Assembly (NCBI GenBank): GCA_948629335.1
Contig: CAPHZB010000080.1
Span: forward strand, 1-5,011
From: an uncultured Bacilli bacterium
GTDB lineage: Bacteria; Bacillota_I; Bacilli_A; RF39; UBA660
Reading direction: 5' to 3'
Length of the DNA: 5,011 nucleotides
Positions 4,828-5,011 of this stretch are shown here, piece after piece. The position numbers and the translations under genes are program-made. How positions within the stretch are numbered: the stretch's first letter is position 1; every line of letters starts with the position of its first letter. The notes beneath the pieces were generated by a model. That model had not been told where the DNA came from. It was given only the letters and a program-made list of their open reading frames with translations, and ran no database searches.

Positions 4828-5011
4828 TTATAGTTTTTCAATTTCAGAGGTAGATAAAGATGTTGCTTCACTAATCTGATTTATAGGAATTCCTATTTTA
4901 AGTAGATTACGTGCTATTTCTATTTGGCTCTCTAGTTTGCCTTCTATCCTAGCTCCCTTTATTTGCGTATTTCTAATTTTCTTATCCACTTTCTCAGCAT
5001 CATATAATCCT
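4828..5011 (-). CDS. C-terminal end of an Rpn/PDDEXK-type nuclease (putative transposase), partial
   Basis: An open frame enters from the right edge (first complete codon at 5010) and ends with TAA at 4828-4830, giving 60 residues. The tail GARIEGKLESQIEIARNLL and then IPINQISEATSLSTSEIEKL has the pattern of the Rpn (PD-(D/E)XK nuclease/putative transposase) family C-terminus: an E-G-K helix, then a small HTH-like 'gI.i.qIseaT.Ls..EI..L' segment. The catalytic nuclease domain would lie outside the window, so activity cannot be judged. Members are often multicopy and linked to DNA rearrangement. Here it sits directly upstream of the sporulation operon on the same strand and is separated from it by a terminator. 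Family assignment rests on pattern recognition of a short piece. Confidence 0.75.
   Translation of the reverse strand, partial: GLYDAEKVDKKIRNTQIKGARIEGKLESQIEIARNLLKIGIPINQISEATSLSTSEIEKL

Overview
The window reads as a chromosomal piece of an AT-rich, endospore-forming low-GC Firmicute. The evidence is the trio dacB-spmA-spmB, which occurs in spore formers, together with Gram-positive-style Shine-Dalgarno (SD) sites, A/T-rich codons and Lys/Ile/Asn-rich proteins. I cannot name a genus. The order dacB-spmA-spmB-rluB matches Bacillus subtilis, with one extra small gene between spmB and rluB.

Layout from left to right: a minus-strand gene for an unrecognised tail-anchored, charge-rich protein (80-883) ends at a hairpin terminator near the left edge. 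It is transcribed divergently from a plus-strand single-cluster ferredoxin gene (989-1204). The ferredoxin gene converges on rluB (1225-1950, minus) across a bidirectional terminator whose right arm lies inside the rluB coding end. Next, all on the minus strand and listed in the direction of transcription, comes the sporulation operon dacB (3571-4665), spmA (3002-3577), spmB (2477-3001) and a small unknown lysine-rich membrane ORF (2109-2453). A probable terminator for this operon overlaps the promoter that restarts transcription for rluB. At the right edge is the C-terminal end of an Rpn/PDDEXK-type 'recombination-promoting nuclease/putative transposase' gene (4828-5011, partial), closed by a clear terminator just before dacB.

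Function: DacB trims D-alanine from spore peptidoglycan, and SpmA and SpmB are membrane proteins needed for full dehydration of the spore core. In B. subtilis the three are expressed together in the mother cell. A dacB/spmA stop-start overlap and a dacB-spmA-spmB run without gaps argue for tight coupling here. RluB is 23S rRNA housekeeping and the ferredoxin is an electron carrier.

No tRNA, rRNA, CRISPR array or complete mobile element was seen, and there is no gene-free stretch over 300 bases. The least explained parts are the 267-residue tail-anchored protein, the small ORF after spmB, and the compact promoter/terminator overlaps in the intergenic gaps.
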